DNA from: Trochalopteron elliotii
Taxonomy: Eukaryota; Chordata; Aves; Passeriformes; Leiothrichidae
Length of the DNA stretch: 64,000 bases
Assembly (NCBI GenBank): GCA_024734555.1
Contig: JANPWX010000443.1
Coordinates: forward strand, 1,524,101-1,588,100
Reading direction: 5' to 3'
In this document: positions 1 to 11,096 of the stretch, one piece after another
Numbering within the stretch: the first letter of the stretch is position 1
Layout: each line of letters opens with the position of its first letter
Made by a program: the position numbers and the translations under genes
Notes under the pieces: model-generated
The model's database searches: none
Seen by the model: only the letters and a program-made list of their open reading frames with translations
Told to the model about the DNA's origin: nothing

Positions 1-3000
1 CAGAAAATGAAAAAGTGATGGGAATTCTTGTGTAGCTCTATCTTGGTGTTTGTTCTGCTTTTACCTCCTTGTATGTTAAATGAGATCAGACCAAAGAAAT
101 TTGTAGAAACTCTTTTGTGTTTAAGAAAAAGATCTTTTATTTTTCTCAGTTTGGAAGTGATCTTTTAGGATGTATTCAAATGACTACTTATAACTGCAAG
201 ACTTTTCAAAACCTACCTTCCTCTCAGCTAGATACTACCTCCTCTGCTGAGACAGGAATATACACTCCCAAGTCCCTGGAAATGTGGGATAAAACATTTT
301 AGCTGAACCATTTAACAAGATATCTGTTCTGATCTCCTGGCAGGAAACCCACTCACAAAATTCTGTATCAGTGATGGCAAATAAAACATAAAGTTCCAAA
401 AAAAATTTTTTAAAAAGTGATGGATACGACTTCCCCAGTCAGGTGGGTAGTGAGATTTCCATGGGAAAGAGTGACAGAAAGAAACATCTTTCATCTCAAA
501 ACTGCCTGAGTTTAATAAGCACCAGCTGGACCCCCACATTCTGTCACAGAAGATTTTTCTGGAGGAGCAATTGCCACACAGCTTTTCTCTCCCTTGCTTT
601 GTTTACCTTCCTGTTTTGCTGCAAAACTGATGCAAAAGGAGTGGCAATGGATGAGGCAGGATGCAATTCCAAGCAATTACAGGTCCCACAATACATGAAA
701 GGAACAAAATTTCCTGCCTTGATTGTGAGGCCCTTCGGCTGGATATGAATCTCCAATGGCACCTCAGGGAGCAGCACACTAGATTATGTCAGGCATTAAG
801 GGAAAAAAAAATTAGATTCATGATGTCTGTCCAGGCTGAGTCATTTCCTCTCACTTCGCCTGCAGTGAGAAATTGGTGGTTATCATAAATCATGGACCTA
901 AATTCTTATGAGAGAAGAATTAATTTCACTAATGGAAACCCTCTGTGGCAATTGCATTCCTCCATTCTCCCTCTTTTTGGGGGGTGTGGGGGAGTATTTA
1001 TGATGTCTTTTAAGCAGAGGTACTTGACTATATTTTAAGAATTCTATAATAGAGGTTTGGAAAAGAAACTTCAAAAGGTAATGGGAGAAAAAAAATCTTG
1101 TGTGTGACCAGCTTCTAATTTCTGAGGCTGGTCCTCAATCCAGTTCCTGTCATGGCTACAGCTTTGCTGCTGACACCAAATCCAGGTACAAAATATATTT
1201 TTCATCTCAATAATAAACAAAACCCCACAAAATTGTACCAAACTCTTCTTTGCAGGCACTTTGAAGTGCTCGGTGTGAGCTGACAAGAGGGAGCACAGGC
1301 TGTGGAGTAACTGGAAGCACTCATGGCTAACCCCTTGTATTTTACATTATTCTCCTCAGTGGAAATCTCCATGAGGAATTCAGTGCCTGAAGAGTTTTGC
1401 AAACTGTTAGAAATGAGAACAGAACAGCTCCTGCCTTAGGAGATACCAGGCCATTCCTTGGAAAACCATGCCCTGCTGAGCTCTCTGATCAAAGTCCCAC
1501 CTCATCCACATGTCAGTGTGGCTGTGAAATGTTCTCCTCTCACTGACACCTTGGCCAGGTTTCCCCAGAGCCCAGAATGCTCCAGCTTTCCTGACTGCAC
1601 TGCAAGTACATTTGAGTCCAGCTGCCTTTAAGTGAAGGATACATTAAAAGCCCAGGAGAAGTCTTTGAAGAGCTAAAGCTGAGCTACTTCTGAAACGACA
1701 CCAGTGAAAGATATTGAGTGAGAAAGGGTGTGAAAAGCCCCTCCTGTGTATATTTTAGATATTTGGCTGTTAAAAAAGGGGTGTCAGTCAAAAGGCTCCT
1801 TTCTCCTGATAAAACAGCAGCCTCAACAAACAAACATCTGAGACTCTACAGCACAGGTTCAGCTCTGCTGCACAGAAAATGGGAAGCTCAGCTAAAGAGG
1901 AGTAAAGATAAAGGAGGCTATGAGCAAACTCTTGCATTTGGGATTTGAAAGGCTTTTTGTCCCAGCCTTTTGAGCAGTTTGGTCTAACTTCCCACAGCCT
2001 TATCCCCAGCTGCTCTTCAGGAATCAGCATCCTTGAGCAGGCTGAGCTCTCACTGAACCACGGCTGCTTTCCCCTTAAATCTGAAATGCCCTGGGTGAAA
2101 GGTTTGGGAACAAGTAGTTGGGCTATTTATACTAACTCTTCACATATCCAGAGTCAGAATTCCCGTGGTGCTTGCTACATCCCACTGAATCACAGCCCAC
2201 ATCTGATGGAAAGGCTCCCATGTGGTTGATCTCAGTGAAGTCTGGTCAGGTTCTTATTTAGCAGCAAAGTGCTCTCAGTTCATTCAGTCCTGATATAATA
2301 TGGAAGTGAAAAACGTGGACCATTCTAAAGGAAGGGACCAAATCAAATGTGTTTTAAGATCATCTTTAAGGAATACAAAAAAAAAAATTCCAGACTAGAG
2401 AAACTAAGAAAAGAGCAATGAATCCTCCCAAAGCAAAGAGTTTGTATCACTGGGTGAGAGCTGCTGATTTTTCAGGCTCTAAGAGAGCTGGATCTAAGAG
2501 TTCTGGGTCTGCCCAAACCACCTGCACAAATAAGTGCTTGCTCCAAGGTTCCAAACATCCAATTATTTATGTTTTCTCAGTCAATGGCAAATGCCAAAGC
2601 CATCCACATAAACGAACTGCAGGGGTAACTCACCAACACAATTTGTGCAAGTATTTAAAAGATTACAAACTCAGAATTCAGGCTGTGCTTCATTTCAAAT
2701 GCACACAATTTACTGCTCCAAAGCAGCTCTGCTTGTATGCAAACATTTATTATGAGAACTCTCTGAACTTAGGAGAGTAGAAGATATGGACACAGTGTTT
2801 GCATGCTCTATTACCTTTCAATTATTTTTATAGGAGTTTTATGAGACATTATGCAACATTTTGAAGCAGTTCTTCTGAGTGTAATTTAGTGACAAACACA
2901 CCTGTAAGTTATGGCTACAAAGCATCCTTGCCGATAGCTGTAGCATCAATTATCTTGCTTTATGCTTCATAAAACTGCCCCCCCCAAAGACATAATTAAC

Positions 3001-3309
3001 TTAATTAGGTCCTATCACCATGATGGCACACTCTTAGCATAGTAACTAACATTTTCCTCATGGATCCTCATGGATAAAAGCCCATGTCTCACTCCACGTG
3101 CCTTTCCCACATTTTCACAACAAACTCAACTTTTTTGTTGTTGTTGGGACAGCTTTTCCTTTCAGCAATCAGGCAACGACACCAAGGAGAAACAGCTCTG
3201 TTTGAACTCCTGCTTTCCCTGCACAGCAATCTCCCCTAGCAATACAGGCTGGTACATTTAAAAAAAAAAAAGACACTCAATCCTGTAACTCTATCCTTGT
3301 TGTCAAAGC
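1..3309. other. Intergenic, no gene seen
   Basis: Both strands were read. The open frames here are short (at most about 120 codons), overlap in several frames and match no family I know. There are short A-runs near 2380 and 3260. In other vertebrates the next gene downstream of SERPINI1 is GOLIM4; no exon of it was recognised. Confidence 0.6.
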
Positions 3310-3800
3310 ATGTCAAGCAATGACTACAGGTTCGTGTCTCCTTGCACCCTCCTACCTTTCAGACATGTCTGGCTGCTGCATAAAATCCTCGCATCTTGCA
3401 CGGGGCTATTTGTCTACAGGCAGAGCTTATCTTCCCATCTCTGCCCCTGCTCAGGGAGGGACTTCAGGGCCTCTGGAGAGGGGGAACCTGCCGGGATCCT
3501 TCCCGGCCGGGGCTGGATGGAGTCACTGTCTCCAGGGAAACGCTGTCACGTTAGGAGCTATTGTTACCAATCTCTTAAGCACATCAAACAAATTCCCGGG
3601 CCGATCGAGCTGGTATCAGTGAACTGTCTTTCCAGAAGGTGCCTAAAGATGGGTTGGTGATACCTGTGGCAGGATACGTGATCATCCAGCTGGATCCCTG
3701 CTCTGCTTGCTGCGGCGGCTTCGCTCTCACCAATTGCTCTCACAGCTTTGCCCACTCGAAGTTGGTATTTTCGTTGCCTGAAAGATCTCCTGCTTCACTA
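3310..3800. promoter_or_regulatory. Candidate regulatory block with clustered CpG
   Basis: About 17 CpGs fall in this stretch, including cccggccgggg, ccgggccgatcgagc and ctgcggcggcttcgc, far more than in the flanks. No open frame is convincing. This density in otherwise CpG-poor intergenic DNA suggests an unmethylated enhancer or conserved element. It is inference from composition only. Confidence 0.35.
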
Positions 3801-4679
3801 ATGGCTTGCTAAAATGCCCGGTTAATGTCTCTATTGGATGAAAAGAAAATCCTTAAAGAGGTTCACATTTTATGTAATGTTCAGGAAAGTTCCTTACGAG
3901 CACCTCTTTGCTCTGTTGGGCGTTCTTGCCTCATGTGAACGTGCTGAGCCATTTTAGGAAAATCTCCCAGGCTTCCTTCTTCGAGTTTGCAGCTGAGAAT
4001 GAAAACAAGAGATTCTTCTCTGGGTGGGAACCAACAGGTCAGGTTTGTGTCTCTTTTTACATTGTATTTTTCTTAAAACATTAAAGCTGCAGGTTCTGAG
4101 GATCAGCCCAGTGAATTATTCTCTTCCAAATTCGTTTGATTTTTGTTTGTTCACCCAAAGTGCAGATGCTGGCAGGGTTCCAGGGTGGAATTGCAGCAGC
4201 CCAGTGTGGTTGTGGGCCCTGGTTAGTCCCTGCTGGAGTTCACAGATGGTTTTTAAACTCCAGCAGTTGTGATGGAACCAGGTTTTAGGGGAAGGTTACA
4301 GTAGAGCTGTAAATCTGCCCTATTGATCTGTGACTCCCACACCACAGACACAGCTCCTTCCTCACTCGAGCTCCTGGGCTCTGCACTGAAAAAAGAGGGG
4401 ATAAATAGATTAAAATCAATGTGGAGAAAGTACACAACCCCCTCTGCCCGGGGATATTCAATTGGAAATGCCATATAGTCAAAACCTCTGTGGTTTAGAC
4501 TTCTACCTTTCAGCTTCTTCACAAAAAAAATTATTCCTTATCCTCCTTTTCCTTCACGTTTCTCTGTTCCCTTTTTGGTCATTACAAAGGCTGATCATTA
4601 CAAGGCCTTTCTGTACAGAAAGGTCTGTGCTTTCCCCAAAGGTTGCTGAAGGCTTCAAAACCTTCTCTTAGAAAATTCT

Positions 4680-5260
4680 GCTGGCAAATTTCGCCGTGCC
4701 AGTAAAAGCAGAGGGGAATAATGGTAATTAGAGAATTTCAGCTCCATGCACAGGCATTCTGTGGTTCCAAATGTCGAATTGACAGATCGTCGTGTGAAAT
4801 TTAACAAAGTAGCCATTCCACACAGGTTTCATTAAAACTTTATGTGCTAAGAACTGACTTTATGACAGGGTGGGCGAGGATGGGGTATTAAGAGATTCAT
4901 CAGGTCACTTGAGCGAATAATTTCTCTGTCTGCTAAGAATAAAGAAATTAATATCTAAATCAAACAAGATTGTAATTTGGGGCCTTTCTGCTTGCCATTT
5001 TTCCTCTGTCTGTAAAATGAGAGGTATTGGTCCCCATCACAGCCTAATGGGCTTCAGATCTTTTATGGCAAATGCATTCCTCATAAAACCCATGAAAAAT
5101 TATCTCTGTGCTATTTCAGAGGAACGACATATTTTACATGGTGTCGGCCTTTCCATTACAAACACTATTTTTCAGATCTTTACAACCTGCCCATAAAAAC
5201 GTGCTTCTGACAAGAAATTCAGCAGCGTGTCCCAGCTCTGCAAGAAAGAAATAGTTTTGC
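4680..5260. promoter_or_regulatory. Candidate conserved non-coding element
   Basis: AT-rich, non-repetitive DNA that still keeps CpGs (for example gtcgaattgacagatcgtcg near 4770, ggcgagg, gagcgaataa, gaacgacat). Methylated AT-rich DNA normally loses CpG, so retention hints at selection. No coding frame fits. I cannot align genomes here. Confidence 0.35.
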
Positions 5261-5769
5261 CCACTTCATCTAATTTTGAACAGTAATTTTGTCTTTGAAT
5301 TGGGTAAATACAGGGTGGGCATCTGTCTCAACCCTGTGCCTCTCACATCTTTTTTTGTCCCATTGGATTTTTCCCTGCATGTCCATGGAATATGTAGGAA
5401 GTGGGCAGAATCCAGCTCATCCCGAGGTCTGATTAATGACAGTAACTATCCCAGTTATTCTCACTGCTGTAGGCCACCAGAGGCCCCATTGTTCTGGGCA
5501 CTACAGAAAGTCAGGAAAACAGAGTTTGCTCCAGAGAGTTTGTGTCTTAATTGAACAGAGCAGACAGACAAAGAGTAGGAAGAAAGGAAATTATATGATC
5601 CCTCCTCCTTTTATACAGAAATAACTGAGGTGCTCAGACCATGAAATCCTGGCACTGTGGTAGCAGAAATTCTGTTCCTGTGCCCAGGGTCAGCATTCAC
5701 ACAGGATTCCCAGCCACTGACTTCGCTCAGACCAGACTGGATGAACAGTCTGGCTTTGAAGTCTGGGTT

Positions 5770-6030
5770 TACTGGCTGAGTTCCTGAGCTGACATTTTGT
5801 TAATCGTCATTAAAGAATATTTAAAAGACATTTCTCTATTATAACGTTTTTTTCTGATTCAGGGATAAATCAATTTGTTGACATGATTTTATGTTTCTTA
5901 TGTAAAATCGGGTTTTTTTGTGTTAACTTGATACGTATTGGTGATATCAAACCATCATTAGGTCGATGGCACCAGTAAAATCAGACTTAAACATGTAACA
6001 ACATTTCAGCACCAGCAGAAAGTTAACTTT
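5770..6030. promoter_or_regulatory. Candidate conserved non-coding element with TAAT-type sites
   Basis: AT-rich DNA with homeodomain-like TTAATCGTCATTAA near 5800 and CpGs in aatcggg, tacgtatt and ggtcgatggc. It has the same character as the block near 4.7-5.2 kb. Function is inferred only from composition and motif density. Confidence 0.3.
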
Positions 6031-9000
6031 TATTGATCTTACCTGGTTTGAACACATCCAGGAATCCAGGGCATTCATGCTGGATGAGTCAGTTAGAAAG
6101 AGAGGATTTCTTGGGATGTTTCAGAGGTCTGATGTGCACGGCCCTAGAAAAGGAGCAGAGTTTTGATGCACAAATGCTCAGCTGTGCCTGGGCAGATAAG
6201 CAGGCTAACACTCACTCAGACTAGCTGGTTATTTTGCTGAGTTACCCAGGCAACACGTTTCTTTTTGTCCTGCCCATTCAGGATTCCAGGAAAGTGTTTG
6301 ATTCCCCCTGGTAGGGCTTGGAGAGCATTCCCAGGGAAAAGCCAAGGACAACAGAATAAAGCCTTGGGCAGGAGGAGAGCAGAGGGAGTGAAACATTTCA
6401 TCGGGGTCACCAGACAAAAAGGAATCAACAACTAGCTGCATAAATAATTGAAGTGAAAACTATATATGTCTGCTTTTCTAAGGTGTTACAAAGCCATGGG
6501 TTCCAAGAGGGCTGGAGGGGCTGTAACCAAGCAACAAGGGCTGAAATTTGGTTCTCTCTTCTGGAAAAACAATGGCCTTGCAAGTCATGATGACAATGAC
6601 TGGCACTGAAGAGGGAGCCTTTCCTTGATTTAATAGTCCTTGGATGAAGCTATAAGAAAAGATGTTTATGGAATGAAGAAAGCATTTTTATTTGGTTTAG
6701 GAGAGGCCTATTCCAGTATCAAATCTGTCTTTTCTAACAAAATGAAGGTCAACAATTTCTGGATAAATTAAACTTTTTCTGTCACTGAGGAAAGACAGCA
6801 AAGAAGTAACATTTCAAGAATTTCTTTCTCAAAACTTTCTTTTCAAAAGAAATAATGGACATAACTCACTGTCTCTTCATTTGCCTGTATGAAAAACATA
6901 ATTGTATCCCAAGTGGAGCTGGTGGCACACAACACTGCTGATTGCTGATTCCTCCAATTATTTACCTCGCTGAAATGAGCTATATTTTCCCTTTTTCCTC
7001 AAAACATGGCTTTTATACTGAATGAAGTCATTGCATCCCTAACCCACAGATGCACACTGAGATCCTGATTAACCCTGTAGCCCTCAAGGAGCAAAGGCAC
7101 AGAATTCACCTGGAGCAGAACCAAACCCGTGTGTGGATGTGGAAAAACCCCAAAGGCACCTGCCAGACCTCCTCAAAGAGAAATGAAACCTTCCCCCAGG
7201 TCATGGTTTGGAGTTCCCTGAAGCTCAGTGACAAATGCCACCCATTTCAATGAGCTTCCTGTCACCCTCCACTTCCCCAGCTGCCATTCCTGTCTGATCC
7301 TCAACATTAAAAATGTCTCATCAGAAGCTGCCAGAACAAACAAATCAGGGGTTTGATGGAACCACCCAGAGATGAGACCTCCAGTGTGAGGTCAGCCTCA
7401 TTTCCTCCATCCACCTCTTTGTTATGGAGCTCATGTTTCATCTTCTCACGAGTTAATTGTTAATAATTCCTGATGGAGTACGAGATTCATTAAGTACTTC
7501 CTAATTTATCAAACAGGAGTCTCATCAGGTAATTTTAATCATATGAAAATCATTCTAAATTCATTTTGAGAGACAATTTCCTGTTGCAGCCTAGTGAGCC
7601 TCCTTTTCCCCTGTGTGGTTGGAAGCAGCATCTCTGGTTATTCTCCTCTCTAACTTCCAGCACTGCAGATGCCATTACAGTTCCATCATTTGCTTGTATT
7701 TATTTGAAACTGCTGCCAGCTGCTAAAGAGTTATGTTTCCCTTTTTGTTTAGAATTGATTACCTGAAATATATTGAAAAAAATTGGTTTATTTCATCCAT
7801 CAAACCCCTGCCTTCCTGAAAATCAGATCTTGCAAATGTGGGAATAATTGGGAGTCACCAGAGCACTTCTTTAATAAAAGTGCTTTTTCCAGCTTGTCAA
7901 ATGTGAGATATTTGAGACAAATAGACATAATCCCTTTAAGTATGGGATGGGAAAATAATTGTATTGCTGGGCCAAGGTGGTAAAAAGTACCCTGCTCTAC
8001 ACAAGCTTAGGAAGGAGGGAAAGGACAGGAAAACATGGGGAAACAATGCAGCTGAATGACAAACATAACTCAGTTGTTTAAAATTCAGAGCTGCCTGTCC
8101 CCATTCCAATCAAAGAAGGAACTGAGAACTCTGAACGTGTATTTACAGGCAGGACTTGTTCCTGACATCTCCCATTTTTTTATCCCTATTCTTTCCCCGA
8201 GTCTCATTGCCAAAAAAAATTAAGTTCAAATGAATGCCTTGTTATTCACTGTCTGCAAGGATAATAAAGATGTTCTCTAGCTGAGAGCAGCAAGCAGGGC
8301 CTCCTGTGATCATGGGGAAAAGAGGAGAGGAGCATTATGAGAAGAATCAACTGTTTTTATTAAAGGTGTTGTGTTCCATGCAGCTTTTGTCAGGAAATCC
8401 AAATAATTTGCTCCCACTTGCTTTCATTTTGAGCAAATGGCAGCCTTGTGTTACATAAAAAAAGAATGAACTTCTCTCCCCCAGTGCTGCTTTTATGGGC
8501 AGGAGACAGACACGCTGTACCTGTCCACAATTCCTGCATTTAAAGTTAGGAGCTGGCACGGCCTGCCAAAAGAAATCAAATGGAATGAAAATGTGTTCCT
8601 GCTCAAAGTCAGAGACTGCAGTTGCTGTATCACATCCTTGTGTCCTCAGGGCTACACCACGTTCCCCTCCCAGCTGTGCTGGGGGAACTGAACCATTCCT
8701 GGGGTGATTTTCCACCTCTTTGTCCCCCAGCTGAGGAGCTGTACCAGCTAAGCAGGGCATTTCTCAGCTGCAAGCATTTCCCATCCACAAGGCACAGCTG
8801 TAAATATCTATTTTAAATCAGATTTACTGACTTCAGTGGGGAGAGGATTCTGGACTCAGATATGTTCAGAAGCGAAGAAGACTTTAAAGTATCTTCATCT
8901 GAGTGATTTACCTTGCCCTTACTCTCCTCAGTGCTGCCTTTCCACACCAGTTCTGGCACTGCAGGACTCCAGAGCTGCTGCTGGGGCTTTCCAGAGCCCA

Positions 9001-10130
9001 GAGAAGGGATCCCTGTAATCCCTGAGCAGGGCAGGGCTCCATCCACCTGCACCAGGTTCTCCTGCCCAAGGCTGGGTTTCAGTCAGGGCCCAGTGAGGGC
9101 AAACCAGGGGCTGCAAGTGGAATGACTTCATCCAGTGCCCCATTCTGCTTTAGCTCTTTTCAGCCCCAAAATCCCCTCTGTGGACAAATCTCTGCTTTTC
9201 AGAGGTTATTCCCCACCTCAGGCTTCTGCTTTAGCAGAGGTGAGGTGATAGGAGAAGCAGCTTTTCTTTAAGGGAAAAGAAAAAGGATTAAACCCCATAC
9301 ACTCCACATCCATCCTGATCTTTGGACTTCAAAGGGGCTCCAAGCCCACTGCTGGCCTGGAGGGGCTGTGAAGGTGCTGTTAAACGACTTTATGTCACAA
9401 TATTCCCCAGCCCCAGCCCTGCCAGGTCACTGAACCAGTCTCAGCCATTAACTACACAATCTTTCAGCCGCTTCACTTTGCTGCCAGCTCCATGCTGAAT
9501 TCCCAGTTGGGAAATCAGAATTCTCTTTTTTGCTCTTGCTGGGGGAAGAAGAGAGCCCTGTTCTCATTTATTAAATGACTCAGTGACCAGGTGCTCTTTT
9601 CTTGATTGAGGCAGTTTAATATTTCTGCTGCTACCTGTGCTTTAAAGTCTCCTTTCAGACCTGGTGTTTTTTGCAGTTGAGTTGTGAAAGATCAGCAGCC
9701 GAGCTTCAGTCGTGTTCCTCCTCATTTTTCATGCTGCCTTCACTGTTTTGGAGAGCTGCTGAATGCAAAATGAAGCTGCAAGAGCCCGTTTGCTCTACAG
9801 CCAGCAAGGCATGAAGCCCTTTTTTCCCTCCAGCTGTGGAGGAGAGCCAGAGCATTGCTAACAGAGTCGCTGGGGATGTGACTCAAGGGGTGACATTTCC
9901 TACTCCGCCGTGCGACACCAGATGATGAATGCTCGCAGCAAAACATGGGGCTGGTTTAAATAAACAAAATTAAATATATTTCTGTGATTATAGGAGTCGT
10001 GTTACATCTCTGAGGGAGCATCAGCTGCTGCTCCCAAGTGCTGCAGATTTGTCAGCTCGTTTTGAAACGCTCTGGTTGTTCACTGGATTTTCCTGACGCG
10101 TAAATCCGCTGGCACTTTGGCCCAAGCAGG
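6031..10130. other. Intergenic, no gene seen
   Basis: No supported gene. The part near 7440-7570 is AT-rich with ttaattgttaataattcc and ttaagtactt and could be another short regulatory element. The rest is ordinary unique sequence with chance open frames, including overlapping ones on both strands near 8350-9140. Confidence 0.5.
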
Positions 10131-10873
10131 ACAGGGGGGATTTGGCCAGGGGTGGTTTGGGCAGGGGGTGATTTGGGCAGGGGTGATTTGGCCAGGGAGT
10201 GATTTGGTTAGTGGGGAATTTGGTCAGGAGGTGATTTGGGCAGGTGGTGATTTGGCCAGAGGGTGATTTGGTCAGGGGGNNNNNNNNNNNNNNNNNNNNN
10301 NNNNNNNNNNNNNNNNNNNNNNNNNNNNNNNNNNNNNNNNNNNNNNNNNNNNNNNNNNNNNNNNNNNNNNNNNNNNNNNNNNNNNNNNNNNNNNNNNNNN
10401 NNNNNNNNNNNNNNNNNNNNNNNNNNNNNNNNNNNNNNNNNNNNNNNNNNNNNNNNNNNNNNNNNNNNNNNNNNNNNNNNNNNNNNNNNNNNNNNNNNNN
10501 NNNNNNNNNNNNNNNNNNNNNNNNNNNNNNNNNNNNNNNNNNNNNNNNNNNNNNNNNNNNNNNNNNNNNNNNNNNNNNNNNNNNNNNNNNNNNNNNNNNN
10601 NNNNNNNNNNNNNNNNNNNNNNNNNNNNNNNNNNNNNNNNNNNNAGGGGGTGATTAGGGCAGGGGGTGATTTGGGCAGGGGATGATTAGGGCAGGGGGTG
10701 ATTTGGGCAGGGGTGATTTGGGCAGGGGATGATTAGGGCAGGGGATGATTTGGTAAGAGGGGATTTGGCCAGTGGGTGATTTGGGCAGGGGGTGATTTGG
10801 CCAAGGAGTGATTTGGTCAGGGGATGATTTGGGCAGTGAGTGATTTGGCCAGAGGGTGATTTTTCCAGCAGGT
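10131..10873 (+). repeat. G-rich 16-bp minisatellite, interrupted by an assembly gap
   Basis: Degenerate tandem copies of tgatttgggcaggggg (about 16 bp, with ggcc, ggtc and gggc variants) lie on both sides of a run of N. The G-runs of four to five bases at regular spacing give quadruplex potential on the plus strand. Open frames crossing it are artefacts of the repeat and the N run. Confidence 0.9.
10280..10644. other. Assembly gap (365 N)
   Basis: An unbroken run of N sits inside the minisatellite, so the true array length is unknown. The gap was probably left because reads could not span the G-rich repeat. Confidence 0.99.
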
Positions 10874-11020
10874 TGGGACAGGGCCTGTTCTGCACATCAG
10901 CTTTAATCTTATTTTACAGTCAGCAATTTACAGCATCATATTGTTCCTGTTTTGGACATTAGAGAGACACCATGGCAGTGTACCAGGGCAGGGACCTTAG
11001 CCCAGAGCCAAACCAGAGGG

Positions 11021-11096
11021 GATTCTCCTATCCCTGGATTCTCCCATCCCTGGATTCTCCCATCCCTGGGTTCTCCCATCCCTGGGTTCTCCCCCA
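11021..11096. repeat. 16-bp tandem repeat, about 4.7 copies
   Basis: Copies of gattctcccatccctg start at 11021, 11037, 11053, 11069 and 11085 (partial), with one or two changes each. It has the same period as the G-rich array 150 bases to the left but an unrelated unit. Confidence 0.92.

Noticed and set aside
10244..10685. Plus-strand open frames of 137-140 codons
   Set aside because: Almost entirely N bases inside a minisatellite.
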